Shown: positions 8,170 to 17,597, counted from the first letter of the stretch. The stretch: 64,000 nucleotides of DNA from Verrucomicrobium sp. BvORR034 (GCF_000739635.1 NZ_BATQ01000085.1:62001-126000), one strand, 5' to 3'. A program made the numbers and translations. Notes: generated from the sequence alone by a model not told the origin.

Positions 8170-8991
8170 GTGAACTTTCTAGCGCTGCATCGAAAACTGA
8201 TTATTTGCTCTGTGGCGTTTGCCGGTGCCGCCTGCATGTTCCTGACGGGTTGCACTCATATTGGAACGAGATCGGGTCAAAGTTCTGATCCGGGGTTGGG
8301 TGCAGCAATGAGGGCGGTGCAGATTTGGCAGACCGAGGGTGGGCGAAGTTCGTCGCTTTTGAAGCCAAGCCGCGGCCTGGAAATTACCGGGGGAATGGCT
8401 TTTCCGGTTTCAGAGGACGGCTACTACCTAACGTCCGGGCATGTTGCGAGCGAGAGAGCTGTGATCAAGATGCTTTTGGGTCCGGATGGTGAGGGTTGTC
8501 TGGTTTCAGATTTTACGGGGTCAGGTCAGCCGATAGTTGGTTTGCGCAACCTTGGCGGGGCAGTTGCGACTGGAAATTCGCAGGTTAGAGAAGTCGAATG
8601 CAGTGTTGTTAAGCATTTGGTTTCATCTGACCTGACCATACTAAAAGCTCGGCGCAAGACTCCCGGATATCTTGGCTTCTTTCATCGAGCGCCCACCTCC
8701 AATGTGGGTGTGTATTGGGCGGCTAATCCGCTGCGATATCCGGGACCTTACGTTCACAAATGTGCGGTGAAGAAGGTGGAGATTACGAGTGCGGATACGT
8801 GGTTTGTATGGTTGGATGCTTCAGGAAAGCAGGGGGATAGTGGTAGCCCGATCGTCAATGAGGATGGAAAGTTGATAGGAGTAGTCGTTGGGCAGCAGGT
8901 GGTGGATGGGATGCCGATGCTTCTTGGCTCGGGTGTCTCGCAACGCATTGTCGATGGCATCATAGCAAGACACAGACATAGTTCGCAGTAG
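8170..8991 (+). CDS. trypsin-like serine protease, predicted lipoprotein
   Basis: The catalytic triad of the chymotrypsin clan is visible: His in YYLTSGHVAS, Asp in SSDLTILKA, and Ser in KQGDSGSPIVNEDGKLIGVV. I prefer the GTG at 8170 because it gives a compact lipoprotein signal (hydrophobic run ending in MFLTGC) and has AAGG about 9 nt upstream. The frame is open back to a GTG at 8113, which lies within a hairpin. The enzyme would act in the periplasm or at the outer membrane. The pairing with a Tat lipoprotein suggests a shared envelope role, which is inference. Confidence 0.78.
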   Translation: MNFLALHRKLIICSVAFAGAACMFLTGCTHIGTRSGQSSDPGLGAAMRAVQIWQTEGGRSSSLLKPSRGLEITGGMAFPVSEDGYYLTSGHVASERAVIKMLLGPDGEGCLVSDFTGSGQPIVGLRNLGGAVATGNSQVREVECSVVKHLVSSDLTILKARRKTPGYLGFFHRAPTSNVGVYWAANPLRYPGPYVHKCAVKKVEITSADTWFVWLDASGKQGDSGSPIVNEDGKLIGVVVGQQVVDGMPMLLGSGVSQRIVDGIIARHRHSSQ

Positions 8992-9314
8992 ATGGTTCTG
9001 CGGGTCGTTTTGCTCATCGAGGTGCGTTCGGAGAGAGTGCCTGAGCGAACCTTCCGCTTTGGTGTTTTCGAGACTAGATGGAATAGAGGGGGCTCTGGCT
9101 GCTGCTACAGTGGAGGTGTGTGATCTGCCTGCCTTGTGCCTCATTAATCGGGGTATGTGGTCAATGGGGTAGATGTTTGGCGGTATGCCGCTTTGGGGGG
9201 TGGTTGGGCTTCTTGAAGGCTGTAGGGCGCTGCGGTATTGCCTGTGAGGCGGCATAGCTGATTTCCAGTCTGCGCGGCAGAGTTTCTCAGCCTTCCCTGT
9301 CCCAGCGCATCCGC
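8992..9314. other. intergenic region with short-loop palindromes
   Basis: No credible gene is seen between the protease and the convergent sulfatase. Two small hairpins occur, GCGG-TATG-CCGC (9180-9191) and TCTGC-GCG-GCAGA (9269-9281). The second has a 3-nt loop like other intergenic palindromes in this window. A minus-strand frame crossing this segment is probably a translation of repeat DNA. Confidence 0.35.
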
Positions 9315-10838
9315 TCAAGGCCTCATCAACTCCCGCTGGTCGCGTCTCCAATCATCCAGCTCCGCCCGCAACGTTTTGACGCGCTCAGCTTGCGTCGGGT
9401 CTGCGGCGAGGTTGTTCAACTCAAACGGGTCATTGACCAGATCGTATAGCTCGACGGCGGGACGATGATGGTAGCGATTGACCTTGGCGGCGATGGCGGG
9501 ATCCGTCTCCGCGGCCTTCTCCCAGGTCTCCCAAAAACCGCCCCAATAGCCGGTGCCATTTCCTTTGGGGGCGAGGTCGATGTGAGTCGTGTAGTTGGCT
9601 TCTGGCGTAAGGTTCTGGATCAGTTTCCAGTCTTGCGTGCGGATGCTGCGCATAGGGTAGTTGTTCATCTTGCCGTCCGCACTGTGGGTGGTGAAAATGC
9701 GGTCGCGCGCCACCTGGGTCTCGCCGCGCAGCACCGGTGCAAAGGAGCGTCCATCGATGCCTGCCTCAATCTCCCATTTTCCGGAGTTGTGAACTGGCGG
9801 TGGCTTGCCGCCTCCCAGATCGACTAACGTGGGGAGGATGTCCACCCAGCTAACCATGGCGTCCACCCGTGAACCTGGGGCAATGACGCCCGGCCAGGAC
9901 ACCACCATGGGCACGCGGATGCCGGCGTCATAGCAGTTCCACTTGCCGAAGGGGAACTGAGCACCGTGATCGCTGGTCATCATGAAGGCAACCTGGGTGC
10001 CCAGAGTGTCTTTCACGGTCGACATGACTTGACCCAGTTCATCGTCCATGCGCTTCACGGCTGCCGCGTAGGCAAAGCGGGCCCGGCGAGTTTCCGGTGT
10101 ATCCGCTTGGGAAGGTGGAAGCTCGGCCTTGCTGAGATCCGCATTTGCTGGGGGCGCAGGCCAGGGGACGTGAGGCCAGTTCGAGCCGACAAAGATGCAC
10201 AGCGGCTTGTCACTCTTGCGCTGCTTCAGCCATCGGATCGCCGAGGGAATGCCCTCAGGATCGTGAAATGTGTCATGCTCGAAGTGATCAAACCCATAGT
10301 CGGCCGTGTGCTTGTAGTGGGAAACTTTTCCAAAGGCCACGACCTCGTACCCAATCTCCTTCAGATAGGCGGGCAGCTTTTTGATCGACGCTCCCGGCTT
10401 CGAGTGATTCACCTGAGCACCATTGTGCGCCGGCGTAAGCCCGGTCAGCAGTGCGGCCCGGCTCGGGGCACAACTGGGTGACGCGACAAAGGCATGCGAG
10501 AACGTCATCCCTGCCGCGGCCAGTTTCGTGAGGTTCGGCGTGCTTACATCCTTGGCCCCTTCAGACTCGGAATCGAGGAAGCTATAGTCGTCCGCCAGAA
10601 AGACTACGAGGTGCGGAGGCTTGGAGGAGGGGGAGGGGGCTGAAACGGGCTCCTGGGCGCAGGCAACCTGATTTCCCCCAAGGGCGATCAGGCTAGTCAC
10701 CAGCCCCATGACAATCGCCAACGTGCACCATGCATTCTGTAACGCAGAGTAAACCAGCGGGCCCCGAGTCGCAGCCAGGGAAGGTGAATGTGGACGGAGG
10801 GAGCGATGCATCAAGGCATCCCAGCATGATTCACTCAT
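9315..10838 (-). CDS. formylglycine-dependent sulfatase
   Basis: The ~507-aa protein is a type I sulfatase. The activation motif CAPSR (C123-R127) is the substrate for conversion of Cys to formylglycine, and it is followed by AALLTG. Metal-binding acidic residues are seen in VVFLADDYSF (D83, D84) and MTSDHGAQFP. An N-terminal hydrophobic stretch (IVMGLVTSLIALGG) precedes AQEP, indicating export; the exact start (10838 or the ATG at 10811) is unclear. It would remove sulfate esters from polysaccharides in the periplasm. No formylglycine-generating enzyme is encoded nearby. It is divergent from the hypothetical gene at 11175. Confidence 0.9.
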   Translation of the reverse strand: MSESCWDALMHRSLRPHSPSLAATRGPLVYSALQNAWCTLAIVMGLVTSLIALGGNQVACAQEPVSAPSPSSKPPHLVVFLADDYSFLDSESEGAKDVSTPNLTKLAAAGMTFSHAFVASPSCAPSRAALLTGLTPAHNGAQVNHSKPGASIKKLPAYLKEIGYEVVAFGKVSHYKHTADYGFDHFEHDTFHDPEGIPSAIRWLKQRKSDKPLCIFVGSNWPHVPWPAPPANADLSKAELPPSQADTPETRRARFAYAAAVKRMDDELGQVMSTVKDTLGTQVAFMMTSDHGAQFPFGKWNCYDAGIRVPMVVSWPGVIAPGSRVDAMVSWVDILPTLVDLGGGKPPPVHNSGKWEIEAGIDGRSFAPVLRGETQVARDRIFTTHSADGKMNNYPMRSIRTQDWKLIQNLTPEANYTTHIDLAPKGNGTGYWGGFWETWEKAAETDPAIAAKVNRYHHRPAVELYDLVNDPFELNNLAADPTQAERVKTLRAELDDWRRDQRELMRP

Positions 10839-11174
10839 TCACGCAAGTCAGCGTCATTACGAGAAATGATTAGCCTGACGATGGTCAATGGAACATGAGG
10901 AGCTTTGTAGACCCGAGGCAGCTTCGGAGTGGGGAGGTCGATTGGCGAGGTCCGGGAATGTGTAAGCAGGAGCGAGATTAAAATTGATGGCATTTTGCAG
11001 GTGTGACCGTGTAAGATGATTGCCGTCGCTCTTGCCATTAAAGCTATGGGGATAGACTTTATCGTTTGTGTGCCCAAAATTTCTTGGGTGCAAGTTCTAC
11101 CAACGACTGCGACTAGCATCCTGGAGCTCAGTGCGCGAAGGTCTTCTCAAGCGGTGGCGTGCCATGACAATCCC

Positions 11175-11825
11175 ATGAAACAAATCCAACGAGGCGCTTT
11201 TGCACTGCTGCCAATCTTCGGGTTGGTTTATTTTTCTCTGCCTGATGGGCGAGATCGTCAGCATGACGCCGCATCTGGGAAAGTGGGACTTCAACACGGA
11301 AATCGATCTGCGGAAGTACGGAGCCGGCCACTGCCAAAACCGGTTGAAATGCCCATGGACGTCGATCCTGGTACTGAGGAGGTAACTCAACTGCGGGGAG
11401 CCGAGTTGCGGGAGGCCATCAATGCAAGCATGGCCAAGGTGGCGAGGGCTGCGACTCCTGAAATCCGCCGGGAGGTCGTCAAGACGAAGATGCGTACAAG
11501 GGAGCCAGCATATCGTTCGCTGTTCTCATCTTGGAAGCTTGGATTGGAGGCCTGCGACCAGGTGCTGGAGATCTTGCACGCCCGTGAGAATCAGAAAAAT
11601 GAGGCGCTTCACCAGCATGATCTCAGAGGGATGGAAGGCGGACGGGATTATGTAAAAGCGGTGGCTGCCGAAACTGCGTGGGCCGAGTCACAACTGGTGG
11701 TCCTATTGGGGCCCGACCGCGTTGCTGAATTGTCTCGTCTGGAGGCTGAGTTAGATTCTAGGGCATTTACACACGCCCGACGAATCATTGAGTCAGGATC
11801 GCATCAGCCAGTCCGACCAGAGTAA
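11175..11825 (+). CDS. hypothetical protein with N-terminal anchor
   Basis: From the ATG at 11175 the ~216-aa protein starts MKQIQRGAFALLPIFGLVYF, a short basic-plus-hydrophobic segment acting as signal or anchor. The rest is charged and largely helical (for example LREAINASMAKVARAATPEI and ELSRLEAELDSRAF), perhaps coiled coil. I do not recognise a family. The frame is open upstream to 11016, but the added residues look non-coding and would overlap the sulfatase promoter region. Confidence 0.5.
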   Translation: MKQIQRGAFALLPIFGLVYFSLPDGRDRQHDAASGKVGLQHGNRSAEVRSRPLPKPVEMPMDVDPGTEEVTQLRGAELREAINASMAKVARAATPEIRREVVKTKMRTREPAYRSLFSSWKLGLEACDQVLEILHARENQKNEALHQHDLRGMEGGRDYVKAVAAETAWAESQLVVLLGPDRVAELSRLEAELDSRAFTHARRIIESGSHQPVRPE

Positions 11826-11937
11826 ACGCTGTGGAGCGTTTAAGGTGGTTTTCAGGAGGTGCGACGGCAAGACAGTTGAGGGTAAGATAGGGAACATCGA
11901 GGCGCTTGCGATGCGATTGCGCTATCCTGTATCCTGA

Positions 11938-12030
11938 TTGGAGTGGTCTCCAGCTGCCCCAGCGGCAAAAGGTTCGCACTCGCAACATGCGAGGAGTGGT
12001 TCGATACACCGCGTAAACGCGGAACTCCAA
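11938..12030. repeat. degenerate palindromic element with TTGGAGT/ACTCCAA ends
   Basis: The 93-bp segment begins TTGGAGT and ends ACTCCAA. Inside are GCTG-CCC-CAGC, CTCGCA-ACA-TGCGAG and CCGCGT-AA-ACGCGG hairpins. The end sequence and the paired short-loop hairpins resemble the two longer elements at 23743 and 24720, so I regard it as a decayed relative. The rest of the 368-bp gap (11826-12193) shows nothing else. Confidence 0.4.
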
Positions 12031-12193
12031 CCCTGGCGCGATCGTGCAGTCCTGGCTTGAATGCATCAACGCTCAGGCTGTGCGCGTGATGCCCTGCTGG
12101 TCGATTTTGGGAGATACGGACGCATCATGTGCTCGATCATCGGCTTTCTCCGGTTGTTTCCTCAACTTCTGATTGCTTCAGAGAGGGGAAAAG

Positions 12194-12265
12194 TGCGTGG
12201 GCTGGGGATCGAACCCAGGACCAATTGGTTAAAAGCCAACTGCTCTACCGCTGAGCTACCCACGC
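12194..12265 (-). tRNA. tRNA-Lys (anticodon TTT)
   Basis: Read on the minus strand the cloverleaf is complete. The acceptor GCGTGGG (12265-12259) pairs with CCCACGC (12201-12195), with discriminator A at 12194. The D arm is GCTC-AGCGGTA-GAGC, the anticodon loop is CTTTTAA within TTGGC/CAATT-side pairing, giving TTT, and the T arm has the GTTCGATCC loop. CCA is not encoded. It is located between a hypothetical gene and the HAD hydrolase. Confidence 0.95.
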
Positions 12266-12335
12266 GTTTTGGAAGGGGAGTTTTAGATATGCATTTTGGA
12301 GCTCGGTGCAAGTGGCAAAATCACTTTTTCGCATT

Positions 12336-13043
12336 TTATTTTTCACCGTCCCTGTTGGCCTTCGTGTTGCCATCTAGTTCAGTCACCAGAGTGAGAAGGG
12401 TGGTGCCGGGTCGATCAACGAGCCGGGAGTGCATGCCGGCCTGCTGTGCGCCTTCAAAGTCGCACTTCCGATCATCACCCAGATGCAGGCACTGGCTGGC
12501 GGGAACGCTGGCGGCAGCGAGCGCCCGATGAAAGATGCGCGGGTGGGGTTTGCTGGCACCGACCTCGCTGGAAACAAGGATGCGCTCGAAGCGGGAGGCG
12601 ATGCCGAGATCGTCCAGGATGGTGAGAAGGCGACGGTCGAAGTTGGAGAGGACAAAGAGTCGGTGGGTATCGCGGAGATGTTCCAGGGCGGGGAGGGCGT
12701 CCTCGTAGAGTTCCCAAACGCCTGGCCGGGCGAAGTGGGCGTATAGCTCGGCGAAGAGGGGATCGAGCGTCTCCTCCGGCAGAGGGGCTCCAGTGACGGT
12801 CGCAAAGGTCCGGGCAACCAGCGCTCGCCACCAAGAGGCGTCGTCATCTGCCGGGGGCTGGCCATCGGGGTGGAGGAGGGGAGGCGTCGCCTTCCAGGCT
12901 TGGCGAAAGGCGGTCTCCACTGGCTGAGGATCGACCTCAATCCCGTGCCGCGCGGCAATCCTGGCATAGGACTCGCCCACGGGTTCGCGGAGGCGGATCA
13001 GGGTTCCGGCCGCGTCGAAGAAGACACACGAAACAGGGGGCAT
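12336..13043 (-). CDS. HAD-superfamily hydrolase (HDHD3/REG-2-like)
   Basis: The 235-aa protein shows HAD motif I as CVFFDAAGTLIRL, with D10 as nucleophile and Ala in place of the second Asp. Motif II is FVLSNFD, motif III has the Lys in SSEVGASKPHPRIF, and motif IV is LHLGDDRKCDFEGAQQAG. The substitution after the nucleophile also occurs in the HDHD3/REG-2-like subgroup, whose members are poorly characterised phosphatases or dehalogenase-like enzymes. The substrate is unknown. It is divergent from nusA, with a 216-bp spacer. Confidence 0.85.
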   Translation of the reverse strand: MPPVSCVFFDAAGTLIRLREPVGESYARIAARHGIEVDPQPVETAFRQAWKATPPLLHPDGQPPADDDASWWRALVARTFATVTGAPLPEETLDPLFAELYAHFARPGVWELYEDALPALEHLRDTHRLFVLSNFDRRLLTILDDLGIASRFERILVSSEVGASKPHPRIFHRALAAASVPASQCLHLGDDRKCDFEGAQQAGMHSRLVDRPGTTLLTLVTELDGNTKANRDGEK

Positions 13044-13128
13044 GGGCCGCTTCTCGCACGGGCTATTTCGTTCTGCCAGAGAAAGCTACGGCAGAGTTTG
13101 GTACATGAAGCCATTTTAGAGAAAACAC

Positions 13129-13156
13129 TTGCCACATCTTCACAATCGAGTACTTT
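13129..13156 (+). promoter_or_regulatory. candidate sigma70-type promoter for nusA-infB
   Basis: TTGCCA (13129-13134) and TACTTT (13151-13156) are separated by 16 bp, upstream of the nusA leader hairpin. Sequence match only; transcription start not known. Confidence 0.4.
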
Positions 13157-13204
13157 TATCGTTCCTTTCCGGGGCGAAGACTTGAGAGCGAATCTCCTGA
13201 CGCA

Positions 13205-13230
13205 AGAGTGGGACGAGTCCCGCTCTTTTT
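13205..13230 (+). terminator. rimP-leader-like attenuator hairpin before nusA
   Basis: AGAGTGGGA (13205-13213) and TCCCGCTCT (13218-13226) form a 9-bp stem (one G-U) closing a CGAG tetraloop, followed directly by a T-run to 13230. This is the form of an intrinsic terminator located ~30 nt upstream of the nusA start. Its GUGGG stem resembles the rimP-leader class found before rimP-nusA operons, whose genes commonly autoregulate through NusA. Here nusA follows directly and no rimP is present. Function as an attenuator is inference. Confidence 0.6.
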
Positions 13231-13259
13231 CGTCCAGGACAGGCAGCCCTCAAAGTTTT

Positions 13260-14513
13260 ATGGTCAGCGAACTTAAAGCCCTGTTTGAATATTACGAGAA
13301 GGAGAAGGGAATCGACCGTTCCAAAATGGTCGATGCCCTTCAGAGCGCCTTGCTGGCCGCCTCGAAGAAAAGCATCGGTCCCGCCCGGGAACTGCGCATC
13401 GAGATCGATCCCGACAAGGGATCCATTCGTGCTTTCGCGCGCCTGCTGGTTTCAGAGACCGTTGAGAACCCTTTCGAGCAGCTTTCCGTCAAGCATGCCC
13501 GCAAACTGAAGGCCGACGCCCAGCCAGGCGACGAGGTGGACATCGAAGTCACTCCCAAGGACTTCGGTCGTATCGCCGCCCAGACGGCCAAGCAGACGTG
13601 GATGCAGCGCCTGCGGGAGGCCGAAAAGGCCAACCTGTATGATGAGTTCAAAGATCGCACCGGTGACGTGGTCAGCGGCACGATCCGTCGTTTTGACAAG
13701 TCAGACGTCGTCGTGGACCTCGGCAAGTTCGAGGGCATCATGACCTCCCGTGAGCGTGTGCCCACGGAGGACTACACGTCTGGTGATCGCATGCGTTTCT
13801 ACGTCAAGGCGGTGGAGAAGAGTACTTCCCGGGGTCCGGAAATTATTCTTTCCCGCAGCCACCCGAACTTCGTGCGCCGGTTGTTTGAATTTGAGGTCAG
13901 CGAGATCGCGGACCGCACCGTGGAGATCGTGAGCATCGCCCGTGAGGCGGGCTACCGTACCAAGGTGGCCGTGCACAGCGCGGACGACAAGGTGGACCCA
14001 GTGGGTGCTTGCGTCGGCCTGCGTGGCGCACGCGTGAAGAACATTGTGCGTGAGCTCAACAACGAGAAAGTGGACATCATCCGCTGGAGCAAAGACGTTG
14101 CCGAGTTCACCAAGGAGGCGCTCAAGCCCATCAAGATCCTTTCCATCAAGGTGGATGAGGATCACAAGCGGGTGCTCCTCACCGTCAGTGAGGAAGAGCT
14201 CTCCAAGGCCATTGGCCGCAAGGGGCAAAACGCCCGCCTGACGTCCCGTCTCATCGGTTACGATCTCGTGATCGAGAAGGACGAGCACGCAGCCAAGGTC
14301 TTTGAATCCCATGTGGAGGAGGCGGTGCATCGCATCGCCGCAGACCTCGACATCGACAAGAATATCGCCCGCAAACTGGTGGGTGAGGGCCTCTCTGACC
14401 TTTCCAACTTCGCTGATGCAGACGCCGATGACATCGCCGCCATCCTGGACGGTGATGCGGAGCTTGCCCAGCAAATCGTGGATAAGGTAGCCGCCATCAC
14501 TTCTCGTTCGTAG
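13260..14513 (+). CDS. nusA: transcription termination/antitermination factor NusA
   Basis: I choose the ATG at 13260, giving 417 aa beginning MVSELKALFEYYEKEKGI, as in NusA proteins; the frame runs on upstream but through the leader hairpin. An N-terminal RNA-polymerase-binding domain is followed by an S1 domain (~134-205, GDVVSGTIRRFDKSDVVVDL) and two KH domains (VGACVGLRGARVKNIVREL ~245; AIGRKGQNARLTSRLIGYD ~320). The C-terminal ~60 residues form a helix-hairpin-helix-like segment; the two long acidic repeats of E. coli NusA are absent. It modulates pausing, termination and antitermination. It heads the canonical nusA-infB-rbfA operon and may regulate itself through the upstream hairpin. 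Confidence 0.95.
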   Translation: MVSELKALFEYYEKEKGIDRSKMVDALQSALLAASKKSIGPARELRIEIDPDKGSIRAFARLLVSETVENPFEQLSVKHARKLKADAQPGDEVDIEVTPKDFGRIAAQTAKQTWMQRLREAEKANLYDEFKDRTGDVVSGTIRRFDKSDVVVDLGKFEGIMTSRERVPTEDYTSGDRMRFYVKAVEKSTSRGPEIILSRSHPNFVRRLFEFEVSEIADRTVEIVSIAREAGYRTKVAVHSADDKVDPVGACVGLRGARVKNIVRELNNEKVDIIRWSKDVAEFTKEALKPIKILSIKVDEDHKRVLLTVSEEELSKAIGRKGQNARLTSRLIGYDLVIEKDEHAAKVFESHVEEAVHRIAADLDIDKNIARKLVGEGLSDLSNFADADADDIAAILDGDAELAQQIVDKVAAITSRS

Positions 14514-14594
14514 TCGTTATTTCACCGATCTTTCGCCAATTTTCTCCAGCATCGCTCGTTACTCTTTCAGTTTCTGAACTTTTCCAACTCTCGC

Positions 14595-16904
14595 ATGGCA
14601 AACAAGCCCCCGTCATCTTCCAAGCCCGTCAAGCGCACCTCTTCCACCGAGGAGGCGCAGGGAGCCTCAGCGCCCGCGGCGAAGAGTTCCGGCAAACCCG
14701 GGGCGGTTTCGCTCATCGACGACGAGGGAAGTCCTCGGAAGAAGCGCACGGGTGAACTCAAAACTGGCTCCGCCTTTGCTCCGCTGGGCTCGCGCCCACA
14801 GCAGTCTGCGGCTCCCGCCAAGCCCGCCTCCACCACCCCTGAGCCTCCGAAAAAGACGCTGGACCAAGTGAAGGCCGAGGCGTTGTCCTTGTTTGACGAG
14901 GTGGAAAAGAAGGAAGCCCGCCGTGTGCGTCGTGCTGAGGAGGGGCCGAGTGAGGCTCCCGTCCGCCCCTTCCAGGTGACATCTTCCAAAGTGTTGCCGC
15001 CCATCTCCCTCCTCCGCCATGAGGAGCCCCCGGCACCGCCGGCTCCGGTCAAAGCTCCTGAGCCTGAGGCTCCCGTTGCGGAAGCTCCTGTCCAGCCTGC
15101 CGAAGACAATTCGGAGTCCAAGATCATCCACCTGAAGCCGCCGATCATCGTCAAGGAACTGTGCGAACGCATGGGCCTGAAGGTGTTCCACGTCATCAAG
15201 GACCTCATCGAATTCAAGGTGTTCGCCAAGGCGGACACCGCCATCGAGCCCGATATCGCGGCCAAGGTTTGCGAGAAGCACGGCTTCATCTTCGAGAAGG
15301 AGAAGCGCGAAAAAGGTGCTGGCATCCACAAGGTGGAAGAGAAGATCGAAGAACCGCCGCCGCCGCCGCCTCCCAAGGCTGAGGAGAAGGACGTCTTCGA
15401 GCTTCGCGCGCCCATCATCACCTTCATGGGTCACGTGGACCACGGCAAGACCTCCCTCCTGGATGCGGTCCGCAAGACCAGTGTCACGGCAGGTGAAGCT
15501 GGCGGGATCACCCAGCACATTGGTGCCTACAGCGTCAGCTACAACGACCGGCCCATCACTTTCATCGACACCCCGGGTCACGCCGCCTTCTCTGAGATGC
15601 GCGCTCGCGGCGCCAACGTGACGGACATCGTCGTGCTCGTGGTGGCAGCGGATGACGGCTTCATGCCGCAGACCGTGGAGGCTCTCAACCACGCCAAGGC
15701 GGCGGGAGTCACCATCATGGTGGCGATCAACAAGTGCGATCTGCCCGCAGCCAACTCCATGCGAGTGAAGCAGCAACTCCAGGAAGCCGGTCTCATGCCG
15801 GTGGAGTGGGGTGGCGAAACGGAAGTGTTGGAAGTTTCCGCGACGAAGGGCATCGGCATCGACAACTTGCTGGAGACCATGTCCCTGCAGGCTGAAGTGC
15901 TCGACCTGCGCGCCAATTCCAAGGCTCCAATGCGGGCCACGGTGATCGAGTCCCGTATGGAAGCCGGTCGCGGCCCCATGGCGACAGTCATCGTCCAGAA
16001 CGGCACCCTCAAAGTGGGTGAGCCTTTCATCTGCGGTCCTTACTGGGGCAAGGTGAAGAGCCTCATCAACGATCGCGGTCAGATCATCAAGGAAGTGAAG
16101 CCCGGCATGCCTGCCGAGGTGGTTGGCTTCAGTGGTCTGCCCAATGTGGGTGACGAAGTGGTGGAGATGGACAATGAGCGTACCGCCAAGCGCCTGAGCG
16201 AAGAGCGGCAGGAAGAGATCCGCCAGAAGAAGCTCGCCGCCCCGCGTCGCAGCACTCTGGAGGCCCTCTTTGCCAACCTCGAAGCGGGTGCGAAGAAGAC
16301 GCTCAAGATCATTCTCAAGACGGACGTGCAGGGCTCTATGGAGGCCATCACGAAAACCCTCATGGAGATCAAGAGCGACAAGGCGAAGGTGCAGATCCTG
16401 CACAGCGCCGCCGGTCCCATCTCTGAGAGCGACATCCTTCTTGCCAGTGCCTCTGACGCCGTCGTCATCGGCTTCAACGTGAAGGTGGAGTCCACTGCTG
16501 TGGCCGTCGCCAGACGCGAGGGCGTGCAGGTGAAGCTCTTCAGCATCATCTACGAACTGCTCGACCAGATGAAGGAGGCCCTCCTTGGCCTGCTTGATCC
16601 GGAGACCCGCGAGAAGATCCTGGGCCACGCCAAGGTGAAGGTTGTCTTCAAGCTGACCCGTGGTCGCGTAGCCGGTTGTGTGGTCACGGACGGACGTCTG
16701 GACCGCAAGGCCCGGGCCCGCGTGATTCGTGGCAACCAGCCTGTGTATGACGGTTCCATGGACACGCTTCGCCGCTTCCACGAGGAAGTGCCGGAAGTGC
16801 GCAATGGTCTCGAGTGCGGTGTCCGCCTCGGCGGCTACCAGGAGTATGAAGAGGACGATGTCATCGAGTGCTACGAGCTCGAGAAGATCCAGCAGACGCT
16901 CTAA
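14595..16904 (+). CDS. infB: translation initiation factor IF-2
   Basis: This 769-aa GTPase delivers initiator tRNA to the 30S subunit. After a ~170-aa Pro/Ala/Lys-rich N-terminal region comes an IF2-N type segment ([20 protein letters not shown]). The G domain has G1 [10 protein letters not shown] (~278-287), G3 [10 protein letters not shown] (~324) and G4 NKCD (~379). Beta-barrel domain II and the C-terminal fMet-tRNA-binding domain follow ([23 protein letters not shown]). The polyproline run just before the G domain (~255-261) is unusual and may need EF-P. It is 81 bp downstream of nusA. A long open frame on the opposite strand is a codon-bias shadow. Confidence 0.97.
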   Translation: MANKPPSSSKPVKRTSSTEEAQGASAPAAKSSGKPGAVSLIDDEGSPRKKRTGELKTGSAFAPLGSRPQQSAAPAKPASTTPEPPKKTLDQVKAEALSLFDEVEKKEARRVRRAEEGPSEAPVRPFQVTSSKVLPPISLLRHEEPPAPPAPVKAPEPEAPVAEAPVQPAEDNSESKIIHLKPPIIVKELCERMGLKVFHVIKDLIEFKVFAKADTAIEPDIAAKVCEKHGFIFEKEKREKGAGIHKVEEKIEEPPPPPPPKAEEKDVFELRAPIITFMGHVDHGKTSLLDAVRKTSVTAGEAGGITQHIGAYSVSYNDRPITFIDTPGHAAFSEMRARGANVTDIVVLVVAADDGFMPQTVEALNHAKAAGVTIMVAINKCDLPAANSMRVKQQLQEAGLMPVEWGGETEVLEVSATKGIGIDNLLETMSLQAEVLDLRANSKAPMRATVIESRMEAGRGPMATVIVQNGTLKVGEPFICGPYWGKVKSLINDRGQIIKEVKPGMPAEVVGFSGLPNVGDEVVEMDNERTAKRLSEERQEEIRQKKLAAPRRSTLEALFANLEAGAKKTLKIILKTDVQGSMEAITKTLMEIKSDKAKVQILHSAAGPISESDILLASASDAVVIGFNVKVESTAVAVARREGVQVKLFSIIYELLDQMKEALLGLLDPETREKILGHAKVKVVFKLTRGRVAGCVVTDGRLDRKARARVIRGNQPVYDGSMDTLRRFHEEVPEVRNGLECGVRLGGYQEYEEDDVIECYELEKIQQTL

Positions 16905-16967
16905 ACGGTCGCCCTCTCTACGATCCATCCCGGGGTTCGGGAGTGCCGATGGGCTTCAGGCCCGGGC

Positions 16968-17453
16968 ATGCCCGACCCCACAAACCTCTTTTCAAATACC
17001 GACATGAACCACCGCCTCGCGCGCGTCCGTGAGCTCATCAAGCGCGAGTTGGGGCCCATTGTGGACCGCAACTTCACTTTTGCGGGCTCCGTGGTGACCA
17101 TTCACGAGGTCGATGTCACCCCTGACCTGAAGCAGTGCTTCATCTATGTGGGTGTCCTCGGCAAGGAACACGCTGCGCCCAACATCCTGCGCAAGCTCAA
17201 TGAGAACCGCGGTCTGATCCAGCGGGAGCTCTTTAAGCGCGTGATTCTTAAGAATTCTCCGTCTCTCACTTTCAAGTACGACACCTCCATCGAGCGTGGC
17301 GTGAGGGTGTTGGCCCTCATTGAAAACCTCCCAGAGCCGCTCCCTGACGAGGAGCCCGTTGCTGAGGAGGGGGCTGACAAGGCCGCCGCCGCTGAAGAAG
17401 GCGATGAGGTGATCGAGGATGCTGGCGACGACGGCTCAGGCAAATCCCGCTGA
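16968..17453 (+). CDS. rbfA: ribosome-binding factor A
   Basis: The protein matures the 30S subunit (16S rRNA 5' helix) during ribosome assembly. Family features are the early RVRELIKRELGPIV helix, the VTIHEVDVTPDLKQCFIYV beta strand with the conserved D-x-x-P-D-L pattern, and SLTFKYDTSIERGVRV near the end of the KH-like fold. The typical fold ends near residue 125; a further ~35-residue acidic tail (Glu/Asp/Ala rich) is an addition. The start at 16968 or the ATG at 17004 (MNHRLARVREL) are both possible; the latter matches the family start better. Confidence 0.92.
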   Translation: MPDPTNLFSNTDMNHRLARVRELIKRELGPIVDRNFTFAGSVVTIHEVDVTPDLKQCFIYVGVLGKEHAAPNILRKLNENRGLIQRELFKRVILKNSPSLTFKYDTSIERGVRVLALIENLPEPLPDEEPVAEEGADKAAAAEEGDEVIEDAGDDGSGKSR

Positions 17454-17597
17454 TCTCCGCTGCCATTTGGGTCCACTTCGGTCAGAACAGATCGGTCGCC
17501 ACGGCACACTCAGCGAGGCTGCCCCTTGATCCGGCGGCCTTCCTGAGTTCTGTGCGTCCCGATCTCCTGCTCCAACCTTCTCCCATTCCCTCCAGCT

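Noticed and set aside
8821-9351. 176-residue minus-strand frame between protease and sulfatase
   Set aside because: Runs antisense into the protease gene, and its middle is a translation of intergenic palindrome DNA; no domain.
10835-11119. 94-residue minus-strand frame upstream of the sulfatase
   Set aside because: No motif, no ribosome-binding site, overlaps the divergent promoter area; composition unlike neighbours.
12061-12531. 156-residue plus-strand frame across the tRNA
   Set aside because: Contains the complement of tRNA-Lys and the 3' end of the HAD gene; not protein-coding.
14667-16928. 753-residue open frame on the minus strand opposite infB
   Set aside because: Its His/Leu/Asp-rich composition is what high-GC infB codon bias produces antisense; no motif or start signal, while the plus strand encodes an unambiguous IF-2.
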